From JABDLO01 sp041749255 (GTDB taxonomy: Bacteria > Bacteroidota > Bacteroidia > Chitinophagales > Saprospiraceae): a stretch of DNA of 64,000 nt. Position 1 is the stretch's first letter. Every line of letters starts with the position of its first letter. A program made the position numbers and the translations under genes. The notes under the pieces were generated by a model. It was not told the DNA's origin, searched no databases, and saw nothing but the letters and a program-made list of their open reading frames with translations. The stretch covers positions 1 through 64,000 of the forward strand of contig JBGTBR010000004.1 in NCBI GenBank assembly GCA_041749255.1, written 5' to 3'. Shown piece by piece: positions 16,041-25,236 of this stretch.

Positions 16041-18308
16041 ATGAATTATCCAATGTATCCAAAAAAAATAATTGCCGCTGTTTTTTTCTTTCAATGCAGC
16101 ATTTTCTTTTCCTTTCTGAGTGCACAATCTTTATTTCTTGAAAAAAGAATAGACTCCTTACTTCAGCTGATGACACTGGAAGAGAAGATCGGCCAGATGA
16201 ATCAATACAATGGTTTTTTTGATGTAACCGGACCAGTACCACAGGAAGGCACATCTCAAGTAAAATACGAACATTTGAAAAATGGACTGGTTGGCTCCAT
16301 GCTTAATGTTGTCGGTACAAATGAAGTGTACGCTATGCAGCGATTGGTGGTTGAAGAATCCCGGCTTGGTATTCCATTGATTTTTGGATACGATGTAATA
16401 CATGGATACAAAACCCTAGCTCCTATTCCATTGGCAGAAGCTGCGAGTTGGGATCTAGCTGCCATAGAAAAATCTGCCCGAATAGCGGCTGAGGAAGCAA
16501 CGGCTGTTGGAATTAACTGGACATTTGCTCCTATGGTAGATATCTCCCGCGATGCGCGTTGGGGAAGGGTAATGGAAGGAGCAGGAGAAGATCCTTATCT
16601 TGGGTCTCAGATCGCCAAAGCACGTATCAAAGGCTTTCAGGGCAGTGATCTATCCCTACCCAATACGATGGTTGCAACGGCAAAACATTTCGCTGGTTAT
16701 GGTTTTTCAGAGGCAGGTCGCGATTACAATACAGTAGATATAGGCATTTATACGCTTTATAATCAGGTGTTGCCTCCATTTGAAGCAGCGATTGAGGCCA
16801 ATGTAAGAACTGTGATGAACTCATTTAATACATTAAATGGAATTCCTGCTACTGGCGATTTCTTTTTACAGCGAACCTTATTAAAATGCAAATGGGATTT
16901 TAACGGGTTTGTTATATCTGATTGGGGATCCATAAGGGAAATGATCCCACATGGTTTTGCTGAAGATCTAAAACACGCAACGGTTTTGGCTGCCAATGCA
17001 GGTTCTGACATGGATATGGAATCTATGGCTTACCTCTCCTTTCTGAAAGAAGCTATAGACGAGGGGCTTGTAAATGAAAGTGTTATAGATGATGCTGTCA
17101 GGCGCATTTTGCGGGTAAAGTTTGAATTGGGGCTTTTCGAAGACCCCTACAGATATTGCGACCCTATCCGTGAGCAGGAGACTCTTTACCATCCGGATCA
17201 TCATGCGGGAGTACTGGGCATCGCACAAAAATCCATAGTCTTGCTTAAAAACGAAAATAATTTATTGCCCTTAAAAAAAGATCAAAAAAATATTGCCCTT
17301 ATAGGCGCATTGGCCAATGACAAGAAAAGTCCATTGGGAAACTGGCGAGGAAATACCGATGTGAATTCAGCGGTTTCAGTTTTGGAGGGATTGAACTCCA
17401 TTAATCAAAATATAACATTTGCAAAAGGACCCAAGATATTTAATGAAGAAGTGAGCTTTTTACAAGAGGTCATTGTCAATGAAAATGATACGACAGGGAT
17501 GGCTGAGGCTGTAGCATTAGCCAGGTCATCAGAACTTGTAATCATGGTTTTAGGAGAAAATGGCTTTCAAAGTGGAGAAGGCCGGAGTAGGACAAAGCTG
17601 GATCTACCTGGCTTGCAAAACGACTTGTTGAAGGCTGTTTACGCTGTGAATCCAAATGTAGTACTCGTATTGATGAATGGCCGCCCCCTGGCGATAGAAT
17701 GGGAAGCTGAGAACATTCCAGCAATTGTAGTGGCATGGCAGCTGGGAAGTCAAACCGGTAATGCCGTTGCCAGCGTACTTTTTGGTGATTACAATCCGAG
17801 TGGCAAACTTCCTATGACATTTCCGCGAAGTGTTGGACAGGTTCCTATTTACTACAATCACTTTTCGACAGGTAGGCCAGGCCCTTCGCCTCTTGTTGTT
17901 TGGTCGCATTATATAGATTCTCCTAACAGTCCTCTATATCCGTTTGGTTACGGATTGAGTTATACTCATTTTAATTACAGTGATTTGCAAATAGATACTG
18001 CAGATCCCAACTCAATAAAATTGAGTGCACGAATCACCAATACTGGCAACTTCCATGGTGAAGAAGTGGTTCAATTATATATTCAGGATCCTGTAGCAAG
18101 TATTGTACGCCCTGTACAAGAGTTGAAAGGCTTCGAAAAGATTGCCCTGTTACCAGGTGAGAGCAAAACAGTTGAGTTTACACTTCAAAACAAAGATTTG
18201 GGATTTTATGACCATCATTTTAACTGGATAGTTGAACCGGGTGCATTTAATGTCATGATTGGTACAAATTCTCAGGACGGATTGAAAGGTAGTTTTGTGT
18301 TAGAATAA
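16041..18308 (+). CDS. bglX: Glycoside hydrolase family 3 beta-glucosidase
   Basis: The 755-residue secreted enzyme has a signal peptide (to about FLSAQ, residue 29). The (beta/alpha)8 domain carries GRVMEGAGEDPYLGS near 175-189, the KHFAGYG substrate motif near 215 and the nucleophile Asp294 in VISDWGS. The alpha/beta sandwich has ENGFQSGEGRSRTKLDLPG, where the acid/base Glu usually lies, and the C-terminal fibronectin III-like domain ends the protein (YPFGYGLSYTHF onward). Size and domain order match periplasmic BglX. It should release glucose from beta-linked oligosaccharides. It stands alone rather than in a polysaccharide utilisation locus. Confidence 0.93.
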   Translation: MNYPMYPKKIIAAVFFFQCSIFFSFLSAQSLFLEKRIDSLLQLMTLEEKIGQMNQYNGFFDVTGPVPQEGTSQVKYEHLKNGLVGSMLNVVGTNEVYAMQRLVVEESRLGIPLIFGYDVIHGYKTLAPIPLAEAASWDLAAIEKSARIAAEEATAVGINWTFAPMVDISRDARWGRVMEGAGEDPYLGSQIAKARIKGFQGSDLSLPNTMVATAKHFAGYGFSEAGRDYNTVDIGIYTLYNQVLPPFEAAIEANVRTVMNSFNTLNGIPATGDFFLQRTLLKCKWDFNGFVISDWGSIREMIPHGFAEDLKHATVLAANAGSDMDMESMAYLSFLKEAIDEGLVNESVIDDAVRRILRVKFELGLFEDPYRYCDPIREQETLYHPDHHAGVLGIAQKSIVLLKNENNLLPLKKDQKNIALIGALANDKKSPLGNWRGNTDVNSAVSVLEGLNSINQNITFAKGPKIFNEEVSFLQEVIVNENDTTGMAEAVALARSSELVIMVLGENGFQSGEGRSRTKLDLPGLQNDLLKAVYAVNPNVVLVLMNGRPLAIEWEAENIPAIVVAWQLGSQTGNAVASVLFGDYNPSGKLPMTFPRSVGQVPIYYNHFSTGRPGPSPLVVWSHYIDSPNSPLYPFGYGLSYTHFNYSDLQIDTADPNSIKLSARITNTGNFHGEEVVQLYIQDPVASIVRPVQELKGFEKIALLPGESKTVEFTLQNKDLGFYDHHFNWIVEPGAFNVMIGTNSQDGLKGSFVLE

Positions 18309-18317
18309 TAGGTGTGT

Positions 18318-18400
18318 GACCCTTAAAATGTAAATTGATCTTATCTGGTTAAAATGATGATAAATGGTGATCCATTTGACGTAAGGGTCAAGTCATCATC
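18318..18400. terminator. Inverted repeats between convergent bglX and CBS genes
   Basis: GACCCTTA (18318-18325) pairs with TAAGGGTC (18382-18389), and AAATGG (18362-18367) with CCATTT inside it. This is a likely shared structure at the ends of two convergent genes, though no long T run follows. Confidence 0.35.
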
Positions 18401-18433
18401 AAAAAAATCATACTGACTGAATAATTACTCTAT

Positions 18434-18853
18434 TTAATATTGGTTTAGTAAATAACCAATGATATCCGTACTTGTCACAATTCCAGTAATTTTTCCATCA
18501 TCTACAACGGGTAATGAGTGGAAGTCTTCTTTAACCAGTATCTCGGCCACTTCTTTTATAGGTGTATCTGAAGTAACACTTTTAGGATTATGGGTCATGA
18601 CCTGATCAATGGTCAACATATCAAAAATGGCCTCATCGGCATCACTTTGATTATCAAAAATACTTCCAAAACTCAATCGCATAATATCATTTTTACTGAT
18701 CATTCCGATGAGTTTGTCACCAGCGGTCACAGGTAAATGCCGGATATGTTCGCGTCGAAAAATATCCTTTACATTATGTAATGTATGATGAGCCGTATTG
18801 ACTGTGATCAATGATTTGGTCATAATTTGTGAAACGGGTTCTCTCTTCTTCAT
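18434..18853 (-). CDS. Tandem CBS-domain protein
   Basis: The 139-residue protein is made of two CBS domains. The first has SQIMTKSLITVNTAHHTLHNVKDIF then HIRHLPVTAGDKLIGMISKNDIMRL. The second has DQVMTHNPKSVTSDTPIKEVAEILV then FHSLPVVDDGKITGIVTSTDIIGYLL. Free-standing CBS pairs bind adenine nucleotides and act as energy or redox sensors. The target cannot be inferred, since its neighbours are unrelated and convergent. Confidence 0.88.
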   Translation of the reverse strand: MKKREPVSQIMTKSLITVNTAHHTLHNVKDIFRREHIRHLPVTAGDKLIGMISKNDIMRLSFGSIFDNQSDADEAIFDMLTIDQVMTHNPKSVTSDTPIKEVAEILVKEDFHSLPVVDDGKITGIVTSTDIIGYLLNQY

Positions 18854-18970
18854 TTTATATTATTTTTTAAAATTCATTTTACATTGCGAATGTCGATTGA
18901 TTATTCTGGTTTAAAACTGATCAAGATCAGCGTGAAAATTGATTTACATTGGCGTAAAATGATGGAATGA

Positions 18971-19615
18971 AAGAAGGAGGTTGAGGTTGAGGATTTTGCC
19001 TTCGGCAGGCCTGAAGGTCTGAAAGTCGAAGGTCAGAAGGTCAAGGTTTAGGTTAAGGTTAAGGTTGAGGTTGAGGTTGAGGTTGAGGTTGAGGAGGTGA
19101 GACGTCATTTGGCTACGCTGTCATTTGCGCTGCGTGCGTTATTTTATTATGAAGGGATCGTTTGCCAACTGCTTACTGCCAACTGCCTACTACTACCAGC
19201 TACGAATTAATCCCTACGAGCTACGAGCTATTCTAGGTCTGAAAGTCGAAAGTCTGAATGTCAGAAGGTCAGAAGGTCGAAAGTGTTAAGATCTGAACGG
19301 TGAATTGTAAACTGTCAATACCATCTGCCAAAAACTAACTGCATATTGCGAAAAGCAAAAAAAGCTAACAGCTAAAAGCCAACTTCTAAAAGCTATTTGG
19401 CTACGAGCTACCAGCTACGAGCTATTATAAGTCTGAAAGTCGAAAGTCTGAATGTCAGAAGGTCTGAAAGTCAAGAGTTAAGGTAAGGAAGTGAGAAGGT
19501 GATAAGTCAAAAGATTAAAGTGAAAAGTGAAAAGTTAAAAGTAGAAAGTGGAAAGCACCGTCATTGATCACCGATAAATCAAAACTCATAACCCAATAAC
19601 ACAATAACACAATAA
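18971..19615. repeat. Word-like degenerate intergenic repeat tract 1
   Basis: The DNA is built from short recurring words: GGTTGA in a period-6 run (19051-19097); CTGAAAGTCGAAAGTCTGAA-type 8 to 9-mers (19018-19050, 19237-19280, 19431-19480); CTACGAGCTACCAGCTA (19196-19225, 19397-19425); ACTGCCAACTGCC (19165-19190); and AAGTGAAAAG/AGTTAAAAGT (19510-19555), ending in AACACAATAACACAATAAC. No open frame runs through it. The same words return at 29838-30180 and in part at 39770-39890. Confidence 0.75.
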
Positions 19616-19680
19616 CTTAAGATCACGGCTTTGTGATTTTTTCTACTTTGAAAATAAACAAAAGGTTATATTGCCATTTC

Positions 19681-21105
19681 ATGAAGATATTATTAACAGG
19701 AGCTACGGGTTACATAGGTAAGCGGCTATTGCCGTTACTGGTCAGTAGTGGATATACAGTCGTATGTGGGGTTAGGGAGCCTTCCCGATTTAATCCGCCG
19801 CAATCACTCAAATCCCATATTAAAATTATCCAACTTGATCTTCTCGATAAAGAATCATTTGAAAATATTCCGCTTGACATTGATGGTGCATATTATCTCG
19901 TTCACTCCATGTCCGCTTCAGATGATTATGAGTTACTCGAAAAGATTTCAGCCGCAAACTTTAGAGAGGCAATGACTAAAACACAAGTTCGCCAGGTCAT
20001 TTATCTGAGCGGCATCATAAACGAAGAAGTGCTTTCAAAGCACCTGGCTTCGAGAAAAAATGTGGAAATGGAATTAGGGAAAGGCACATACCATCTAACT
20101 ACTTTAAGGGCTGGGATAATCATAGGTTCAGGAAGTGCATCTTTTGAAATCATAAGAGACCTGGTAGAAAAATTACCTCTTATGATTGCACCCAAATGGC
20201 TCAATACACGATGCCAGCCTATCGGTATATCGGATGTATTGTTATTTTTATCAAAGGTTCTATTCCGCAAAGAAACCTACAGCCAGAGTTTCGATATAGG
20301 TGGCCCTGATATACTGACGTATAAAGAAATGCTGTATGGTTTTGCCAGAGTGCGTGGATTAAAACGGAGGATATACACCATTCCGGTTATGACTCCCAGA
20401 TTATCATCTTACTGGCTGTATTTTGTTACTTCAGTATCCTATAATTTAGCCGTTGCCTTAGTCAACAGTATGAAAATTGAGGTAATCTGCAGGGATAGTA
20501 GTTTAAATGAAATATTACAAATACATCCTGTAACATATGAAGAGACACTTAATAAGGCATTGGATAAAATTGAGAATAATGCCATTGTTTCGAGTTGGAA
20601 AGATTCAATGATCAGTGGCAGACTACATTTCCAGATTTCTGAATTCCTTAAGGTGCCGGTAAACGGTTGTTTTATAGATGAAAGAAGGAAAAAAATTGTG
20701 AACAGAGAAGAATGTATAGATAAGATATGGAGTATAGGAGGAGAGAACGGATGGTATTATGCCAATTTTTTGTGGAGGATAAGGGGATTTATCGACAAAC
20801 TTTTCGGAGGGGTAGGGTTACGAAGAGGCAGGACCAGTACTTCTTTTATAAATACGGGAGATTCACTGGATTTTTGGAGAGTGTTATACGCAAATAAAGA
20901 GGAGGGAAGGTTGTTGCTTTTTGCGGAGATGAAATTGCCTGGAGAGGCATGGCTTGAATTCAAGATTCAGGAAGATAATATCATTCAGACGGCCACATTC
21001 AGGCCTAAAGGTCTTCTGGGAAGATTGTATTGGTATGCTGTCTACCCCTTTCACGGTTTTGTGTTTAAAGGGATGCTAAGAGGTATAACTCAAAACCAAT
21101 CCTGA
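19681..21105 (+). CDS. NAD(P)-binding SDR/epimerase with C-terminal DUF2867-like domain
   Basis: The protein has 474 residues from the ATG at 19681; upstream in-frame starts would add a non-homologous basic tail before the Rossmann strand. The N-terminus MKILLTGATGYIGKRLLPLL is a classic dinucleotide-binding fold, followed by VHSMSASDDYELL and VRQVIYLSGII as in YbjT-like atypical SDR proteins. Residues from about 310 onward (GRLHFQ, GGENGWYYANFLWRIRGFIDKLFGGVGLRRGR, GRLYWYAVYPFHGFVF) resemble DUF2867. The activity is unknown; a lipid or quinone substrate is possible for this fusion. Confidence 0.85.
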   Translation: MKILLTGATGYIGKRLLPLLVSSGYTVVCGVREPSRFNPPQSLKSHIKIIQLDLLDKESFENIPLDIDGAYYLVHSMSASDDYELLEKISAANFREAMTKTQVRQVIYLSGIINEEVLSKHLASRKNVEMELGKGTYHLTTLRAGIIIGSGSASFEIIRDLVEKLPLMIAPKWLNTRCQPIGISDVLLFLSKVLFRKETYSQSFDIGGPDILTYKEMLYGFARVRGLKRRIYTIPVMTPRLSSYWLYFVTSVSYNLAVALVNSMKIEVICRDSSLNEILQIHPVTYEETLNKALDKIENNAIVSSWKDSMISGRLHFQISEFLKVPVNGCFIDERRKKIVNREECIDKIWSIGGENGWYYANFLWRIRGFIDKLFGGVGLRRGRTSTSFINTGDSLDFWRVLYANKEEGRLLLFAEMKLPGEAWLEFKIQEDNIIQTATFRPKGLLGRLYWYAVYPFHGFVFKGMLRGITQNQS

Positions 21106-21368
21106 TAAGATAATTTTTTCCGGTATTAAATGTATTATTTTGTACATCATTACAAAGAACCCAATATCGAAAATGGAATACCATGCCGGGATTTGATCGG
21201 GTTATCATTGGAATTGGTAGATTGATTCTTTAAATATCTATATTATATGGCATAGTCTCACTCCATTTAAAACAAGTTATGGAGATCTAAGGTTACAAAT
21301 TAACTTACGATTGCGTTATTTTAATGAAAAAATAGTTCAAATTCATTACTCATCAAACTTTATTTCCT

Positions 21369-24107
21369 ATGACAAAAAAAATGATTAAAACCCTGTTTCT
21401 GGTATGCATGTTTATGCCTATATTTTCACAGACAACAACCGAATTGCCAGATCCCATAAAAATTACCAGTGTTGAGGGCATTACAGAATATCAATTAGAC
21501 AATGGTCTCAGGGTGTTGTTGTTTCCCGATCCGACTAAGCAAACCATTACCGTCAATATCACATATCTGGTTGGATCTAAACATGAAAATTACGGGGAGA
21601 CAGGGATGGCTCATTTACTGGAACATCTGGTCTTTAAAGGAACTCCCCGACACCCTAATATTCCACAGGAATTGACGGAAAGAGGAGCCAGGCCGAATGG
21701 AACTACCTGGACAGATCGTACAAATTACTTTGAAACTTTTTCTGCAACAGAAGATAATCTGAATTGGGCTCTCGACCTGGAGGCTGATCGTATGGTTAAT
21801 TCTTACATTTCGAAAGAAGACCTTGATAGTGAAATGACCGTTGTACGAAATGAATTTGAATCAGGTGAAAATAGCCCTTTCAGGGTATTGTGGCAAAGGA
21901 TAATGGCCGCTGCATTTGACTGGCATAATTACGGAAAATCTACCATTGGTGCCCGATCGGATATCGAGAATGTGCCCATTGAGCGTCTCCAGGCTTTTTA
22001 TCGTAATTATTACCAGCCAGATAATGCTGTGCTGGTTGTAGCCGGGAAAATTGATGAGGAAAAGACCCTCAAGTTGGTCAATGAATATTTTGGTCCCATT
22101 CCCAGACCTGAGCGCACCATATTGACGACTTATACCAGAGACCCGGAACAGGATGGAGAGAGAATGGTAACCGTAAGACGTGTTGGCGATACGCAGATGA
22201 TTGGAGTCGGATTTAAAACATGTGCAGCATCTCACCCTGATGCCGCGGCTTTGGATGTACTCAATAACATCTTAGGAAATACACCTTCAGGAAGGCTGTA
22301 TAAAGCACTCATCGATACAAAAAAGGCGGCCAATGTTTTCACATTTAATTTTCAATGGAAGGAACCCGGTTTTATGCTGGCTATGACAGAAGTTCCTAAA
22401 GACAAATCAATTGATGAAGCCAAAGCTATTATGATAGAAACCCTTGATAATATAAGGACTGAGGCACCTACACAAGAGGAAGTAGAGAGGGCAAAAAACA
22501 CACTGATTAAACAAATTGAGCTGGCATTTAATTCTTCAGAGAGAATTGGACTACAACTCAGTGAATCCATTGGGGCTGGAGACTGGCGTCTGCTTTTTAT
22601 CAATCGCGACAGATTAAAGGATGTTACAGTCGATGATGTGATCCGGGTCGCAAATAATTATTTGAAACCCGACAACAGAACTGTAGGCCAATTTATTCCT
22701 ATCGATAAGCCCGACAGAACCGAGATTCCTGAAGATGTGGATATTGCTGCTCTTGTAAAAGACTATAAGGGAACACAAAATATAGTAATGGGAGAAGAAT
22801 TTGATCCAACACCGTCTAATATTGATGCCAGGACATCGAGAACGGTACTTGATAATGGATTGAAAGTAGGCATGTTACCTAAGAAGACCAGGGGCGAGTC
22901 TGTGCAGGTGAGAATGACTCTTCGATTTGGCGATATCGAAAATCTATGGGGTAAGGCTAAGGCTGGCCAGATGGCGGCAACACTACTCAACAGAGGCACC
23001 AGTAAAATGACCAGGGAAGAGATCAAAGATGCATTTGATAAATTAAAGGCCAATGTAAATATTTTCGGAAGTGCTACTGTATTAGGAATAAACATAGAAA
23101 CCAATAGGGAAAATATTGCAGATGTAATGAACTTATTAAATGAAGTGCTCAAGGATCCCTCTTTTCCTGAAGATGAATTTGAAAAAGCGGTGCTCCAGCA
23201 AATTACCAGTATAGAGTCCAATATGAGCGAACCCACAGCAATAGGCTCCAATAAGCTTGCAAAATATGTTAATCCATATGAAGAAGGCGATCCAAGGTAT
23301 GCGGAGACTTTTGAAGAAAGTATATCCAATTGGAAAAAACTGACATTGGACGAGGTAAAGCAATTTTACAAAGATTTTTATGGAGCTAACCATGGCACAA
23401 TAGGAATTGTAGGTGATTTTGATGAAGGTGAAATGAAGAAAATGATTTCTGATATGTTTGGAGAATGGAATTCCCCTGCTTCTTATACTCGTCTGGAGTC
23501 AAAAATCAAAGAAATTGAAACACTCAATTTAAATGTGGAAACCCCTGATAAAGCCAATGCTTTTTTCCTGGCACTTCAGCAATTTGAAATGAGAGATGAC
23601 CATATGGATTACCCCGCTATGCTTCTGGGGAATTTTATGTTAGGAGGTGGATTCCTCAATTCCAGGCTGGCTACCCGTATCCGGCAAAATGAGGGCATTA
23701 GTTATGGAGTGGGATCGTTTTTTAACGCCGGATCTATAGACAATGTAGCATCACTGAATGGTTATGCCATCTACGCACCCGAGAATGTAGAGAGACTCGA
23801 AGCCGCTTTTAGAGAAGAAATTGAAAAAATAATCAATGAAGGCTTTACAGAAGAAGAGGTTACCGCTGCCAAAAGCGGGTGGTTACAATCCAGATCAGTT
23901 AATCGTGCGCAGGATGCGAGCCTGGCAATGACACTCAACAATTATGAGTTTTTAAATCGCACTCTGGCATGGGATCAGGATTTGGAAGACAAAGTGGCAG
24001 CACTTACCACCGATCAGATCAATGCCGTTATGAAAAAATACATCAAGCCAGAAAAAATACATATGGTTAAGGCAGGTGATTTTGCCAAGGCCGATCAGCA
24101 AGATTAA
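21369..24107 (+). CDS. M16-family zinc metallopeptidase (two-domain, secreted)
   Basis: The 912-residue protein has a signal peptide ending near PIFSQ (residue 21). The N-terminal half carries the inverted zinc motif HLLEH (His82, Glu85, His86), with the distal Glu in VVRNEFESGENSP near 160. The C-terminal half (from about 495, TVLDNGLKVGMLPKKTRG) repeats the fold and has the conserved Arg/Tyr pair in RIRQNEGISYGVGSFF, but no second HxxEH. This is the single-chain active-plus-inactive arrangement of periplasmic pitrilysin-like peptidases, which degrade unfolded peptides. A strong terminator follows. Confidence 0.93.
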   Translation: MTKKMIKTLFLVCMFMPIFSQTTTELPDPIKITSVEGITEYQLDNGLRVLLFPDPTKQTITVNITYLVGSKHENYGETGMAHLLEHLVFKGTPRHPNIPQELTERGARPNGTTWTDRTNYFETFSATEDNLNWALDLEADRMVNSYISKEDLDSEMTVVRNEFESGENSPFRVLWQRIMAAAFDWHNYGKSTIGARSDIENVPIERLQAFYRNYYQPDNAVLVVAGKIDEEKTLKLVNEYFGPIPRPERTILTTYTRDPEQDGERMVTVRRVGDTQMIGVGFKTCAASHPDAAALDVLNNILGNTPSGRLYKALIDTKKAANVFTFNFQWKEPGFMLAMTEVPKDKSIDEAKAIMIETLDNIRTEAPTQEEVERAKNTLIKQIELAFNSSERIGLQLSESIGAGDWRLLFINRDRLKDVTVDDVIRVANNYLKPDNRTVGQFIPIDKPDRTEIPEDVDIAALVKDYKGTQNIVMGEEFDPTPSNIDARTSRTVLDNGLKVGMLPKKTRGESVQVRMTLRFGDIENLWGKAKAGQMAATLLNRGTSKMTREEIKDAFDKLKANVNIFGSATVLGINIETNRENIADVMNLLNEVLKDPSFPEDEFEKAVLQQITSIESNMSEPTAIGSNKLAKYVNPYEEGDPRYAETFEESISNWKKLTLDEVKQFYKDFYGANHGTIGIVGDFDEGEMKKMISDMFGEWNSPASYTRLESKIKEIETLNLNVETPDKANAFFLALQQFEMRDDHMDYPAMLLGNFMLGGGFLNSRLATRIRQNEGISYGVGSFFNAGSIDNVASLNGYAIYAPENVERLEAAFREEIEKIINEGFTEEEVTAAKSGWLQSRSVNRAQDASLAMTLNNYEFLNRTLAWDQDLEDKVAALTTDQINAVMKKYIKPEKIHMVKAGDFAKADQQD

Positions 24108-24121
24108 AAACGGAATATCAA

Positions 24122-24164
24122 TAAGGAATCAGAGGATATCATCACCTCTGATTCCTTATCTTTT
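24122..24164 (+). terminator. Terminator after the M16 peptidase gene
   Basis: A perfect 14-bp stem, TAAGGAATCAGAGG (24122-24135) with CCTCTGATTCCTTA (24145-24158), is followed by TCTTTT. Confidence 0.85.
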
Positions 24165-24243
24165 AAGTATGAGGGATGTTTTTAATTATTGAACATAAGG
24201 GCAATACTTTAGAGCCTTCATTTTAATAAAAATAAAGTGTGGA

Positions 24244-24657
24244 ATGAAACATTCAACCAATACATACAATACATTCATTCAGGTGGCTGAAGATTGTCCT
24301 GTCCAAAACGGCGAAATTCCCTTACCCAGGAACGGAAAGGAAACGGAGGGTAGCCGGCAGTACAATATGATCTCCGCAAATCCCTACAAATACACATCTG
24401 ATGACATTGTGTTTGGTGTTTTTGCAATAAAAAACCATGTAGATGAAGTAGACCGGCAAGCTGTAAGAGATGACTTTTTTTCCAAAGGAAGGGCTTGTTT
24501 GCGGGCATCACCTCTAACCAAACGATACGGCTGGGGTATCCACAGCGATGCTGAAGGCAAAGTGGCTTTGTATGGAATGGAAACGGATGAATACAGAAGT
24601 TTATCTGAAGATGGAACCATTGCAAAAGTCAAGGCTATGCGATCCAGCCGTAAATAA
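24244..24657 (+). CDS. DUF6157-like conserved hypothetical protein
   Basis: The 137-residue cytosolic protein has a hallmark N-terminus (HSTNTYNTFIQVAEDCP), a central DIVFGVFAIKN strand, RACLRASPLTKRYGWGIHSD and a C-terminal KVKAMRSSRK. This pattern matches the small DUF6157 family of unknown function found widely in bacteria. There is no signal peptide and no recognisable active site. It is flanked by unrelated monocistronic genes. Confidence 0.75.
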   Translation: MKHSTNTYNTFIQVAEDCPVQNGEIPLPRNGKETEGSRQYNMISANPYKYTSDDIVFGVFAIKNHVDEVDRQAVRDDFFSKGRACLRASPLTKRYGWGIHSDAEGKVALYGMETDEYRSLSEDGTIAKVKAMRSSRK

Positions 24658-24765
24658 GAAGTTAGGTAAAACTTTATTAGTGCTATCTCCATGGGCTAAG
24701 CTACATATTTATTCAGGGTTATCTCAGTAAATTTATAATTTGAAGGATTATTTTAAACTCAAACT

Positions 24766-25179
24766 ATGAGAAGAGTAACAGGAATTGGTGGCATATTTTT
24801 TAAATGTAAAGATCCTGAGAAAGTGAAGGAGTGGTATAGCAAGCATCTCGGAATTGAAACAGATCAATGGGGTACCAATTTCGAATGGAGACAGGCAGAT
24901 CATCCTTCTAAAATGGGTTTTACACAATGGAGCCCTATGAAAGAGGATTCTAAGCATATAGAACCCTCGAGTGTGGAATTTATGATCAATTACCGGGTTC
25001 ACAACCTGGATGGTTTGTTAGAGGAACTACGACATGAGAATGTGACTATTGTAGGAGAGGTGGAAGAATACGATTATGGAAAATTCGCTCATATTCTGGA
25101 CGGAGAGGGAAACAAAGTGGAGCTATGGGAACCCAATGACGAAGTGTACCATACGATTGTAGAAGGAAGAACAAAGTAA
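24766..25179 (+). CDS. VOC (glyoxalase/bleomycin-resistance) superfamily protein
   Basis: The 137-residue protein shows paired beta-alpha-beta-beta-beta modules: GIGGIFFKCKDPEKVKEWYSKHLGIE at the start and a second module ending HILDGEGNKVELWEPND, where the Glu of VELWEP is a usual metal ligand. Members bind metals and catalyse varied reactions or sequester drugs. The substrate is not evident. Confidence 0.85.
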   Translation: MRRVTGIGGIFFKCKDPEKVKEWYSKHLGIETDQWGTNFEWRQADHPSKMGFTQWSPMKEDSKHIEPSSVEFMINYRVHNLDGLLEELRHENVTIVGEVEEYDYGKFAHILDGEGNKVELWEPNDEVYHTIVEGRTK

Positions 25180-25236
25180 TAGTCATCTCCTCATACGTTA
25201 ATTCTCGGTTTACCTTATATTTACGGGAAAAGCGAT

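Noticed and set aside
18971..19615. Word-like tract as a CRISPR or coding repeat protein
   Set aside because: No constant repeat length, no unique spacers, and stop codons in all frames across the tract.
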